DNA from: a virus
Virus record (IMG/VR): IMGVR_UViG_3300008259_000230
Coordinates: 1 to 20,044 of that record
Reading direction: 5' to 3' (one strand)
DNA: 20,044 nucleotides
Under the pieces are notes generated by a model. The model did not search any database and was not told where the DNA came from. It saw nothing but the letters and a program-made list of their open reading frames with translations. Shown in pieces: positions 19,146 to 20,044 of the stretch (position 1 is its first letter; every line of letters starts with the position of its first letter). The translations under genes were made by a program, and so were the position numbers.

Positions 19146-19539
19146 AATCGCAATCGCCACCGAAGACGGCGAGGTATCAACTCTGCCACAAACAGCAGAA
19201 GAGAAGGCGAAACAATTACCGGTTCCTACGGGATATCACATCTTAGTTGGGTTACCGGACAAGGAAGAAAAATTCGAGAGCGGCCTGCTAAAAGCAGACT
19301 CGACTATGAATCACGAACAGATTCTAGCCACCGTATTTTTCGTAATCAAAATGGGGCCGGATTGCTACAAAGATGAGAAACGGTTTCCAAATGGCCCATG
19401 GTGTAAGGAAGGGGATTTTATTCTCGCCCGCCCTAACACTGGTACTCGTCTCAAGATACATGGTCGTGAATTCAGATTGATTAATGACGATGTAGTTGAG
19501 GCAGTTGTGGATGATCCTCGCGGTATATCCAGGGTTTAA
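19138..19539 (+). CDS. Phage GroES-like co-chaperonin
   Basis: A 133-residue homologue of GroES, the lid of the GroEL folding chamber; phage versions (T4 gp31 type) help fold the capsid protein. Residues 32-45 read PVPTGYHILVGLPD, the first strand of the chaperonin-10 barrel. FESGLLKADSTMNHEQIL follows as the likely mobile loop, then ATVFFVIKMGPDCY, corresponding to the GxVVAVGxG strand. GDFILARPNTGTRLKIHGRE matches the GDxVLFxxYxGxxxxxxGxE part, and RLINDDVVEAVVDDP the C-terminal IxxxDIxAVV. The ATG with GGAG 7 nt upstream is preferred to one eight codons earlier inside the previous gene. The barrel is longer than GroES (97 aa), as is common in phage copies. Confidence 0.88.
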   Translation: MSEIAIATEDGEVSTLPQTAEEKAKQLPVPTGYHILVGLPDKEEKFESGLLKADSTMNHEQILATVFFVIKMGPDCYKDEKRFPNGPWCKEGDFILARPNTGTRLKIHGREFRLINDDVVEAVVDDPRGISRV

Positions 19540-19553
19540 CAAAGGAGAAACAA

Positions 19554-20044
19554 ATGGCTACAAACAAAATGGATGCGGATGAGTTCAAGTTTCCCGATGA
19601 ACAAGAGGAGGTATCTGCTGCGGCGGATGACTTCGAGATAGAGATTGAGGACGATACTCCCCCGGAGGATCGCAACCGGCAGCCTTTACCCAAAGAGATG
19701 GTTCAAGATCTTGAAGAAGATGAACTTGAAGACTATAGCGAAGGGGTGAAGGAACGTCTGAAGCAGATGAAGAAAGTCTGGCATGACGAACGCCGCGAGA
19801 AAGAACAGGCATTACGCGAACAGCAAGAAGCTTTGGCTTATGCCCAGCGTATGCAGGAAGAGAACAAAGCTCTAAAAGGCAGGCTATCTGTAGGCGAGCA
19901 GACATTTGTTAGTACCTATAAGAATGCTGCCGAGATGGAGTTGGATAACGCTAAGCGGGATTACAAAGAAGCCTACGATATGGGCGACTCTGACCGTTTG
20001 CTGGAGGCGCAGGAAAAGCTGTCGGCGGCACAGTACAAGTTGCA
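19554..20044 (+). CDS. Scaffold-like head protein (start only; runs off the right edge)
   Basis: An open frame of 163 codons that leaves the window without a stop. It begins MATNKMDADEFKFPDEQEEV with AAAGGAG 6 nt upstream. Residues 25-35 read DDFEIEIEDDT, followed by PPEDRNRQPLPKEM. The remainder is a highly charged coiled coil (VKERLKQMKKVWHDERREKE, then EKEQALREQQEALAYAQRMQ). Position after portal and co-chaperonin, acidity and coiled coil fit an internal scaffolding protein. The EIEIE string also occurs in the portal N-terminus. The rest and the capsid gene lie beyond the window. Confidence 0.7.
   Translation, partial: MATNKMDADEFKFPDEQEEVSAAADDFEIEIEDDTPPEDRNRQPLPKEMVQDLEEDELEDYSEGVKERLKQMKKVWHDERREKEQALREQQEALAYAQRMQEENKALKGRLSVGEQTFVSTYKNAAEMELDNAKRDYKEAYDMGDSDRLLEAQEKLSAAQYKL

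Overview
The window is a piece of a tailed double-stranded DNA bacteriophage genome (Caudoviricetes). The evidence is a run of small terminase subunit, large terminase subunit, portal, GroES-like co-chaperonin and the start of a scaffold-like protein, preceded by phage recombination and replication genes. Strong Shine-Dalgarno sites, sigma70-type promoters and families typical of proteobacterial phages (ERF, RadD-like helicase, a short Cys-rich exported protein) suggest a Gram-negative, probably proteobacterial host. This is inferred. No integrase or lysis gene lies in the window, so lifestyle cannot be judged.

Layout. (1) 1-2234, minus strand: a recombination operon with a small hypothetical protein, a PD-(D/E)XK nuclease with four Cys, a tiny exported Cys-rich protein, an ERF single-strand annealing protein and a truncated gene at the left edge. 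It is driven by a promoter at 2260-2288. (2) 2289-3659: about 1.37 kb with no credible protein gene but dense RNA secondary structure. It holds a plus-strand terminator (2456-2480), two tRNA T-arm-like sequences (2507-2570), and a probable large structured RNA (about 2667-3292) with its own promoter, long perfect helices, a duplicated 67-nt module with a compensatory base-pair change, and a terminator. (3) 3609-8410, plus strand: an early/replication operon with two small proteins, a FUT8-like glycosyltransferase, a 34-aa membrane peptide, a ParB-like DNA-binding protein, a RadD-like helicase and a Toprim primase-like protein. (4) 8369-13487, minus strand: about 21 mostly tiny genes. At least sixteen sites carry one translation-initiation cassette, AGGAGATCAGACG-ATG or a close variant, nine of them exact 16-mers; the upstream gene's stop codon often overlaps it. 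(5) 13620-20044, plus strand: the late packaging and head operon with an embedded LexA-like DNA-binding protein.

How it works together. Divergent promoters at 2260-2288 and 3609-3637 flank the structured-RNA region, and divergent promoters at 13531-13558 and 13620-13649 separate the small-gene array from the late operon. A dispersed motif (GTGTAAACGTTGCC; one 18-mer is identical at two sites 9 kb apart, and a perfect palindrome TGTAAACGTTTACA lies nearby) sits beside the left promoter, beside the LexA-like gene, and inside the ParB-like and terminase genes. It is a candidate site for one of the two phage DNA-binding proteins. The two most unusual features are the large structured RNA and the array of small genes sharing one start-site cassette.
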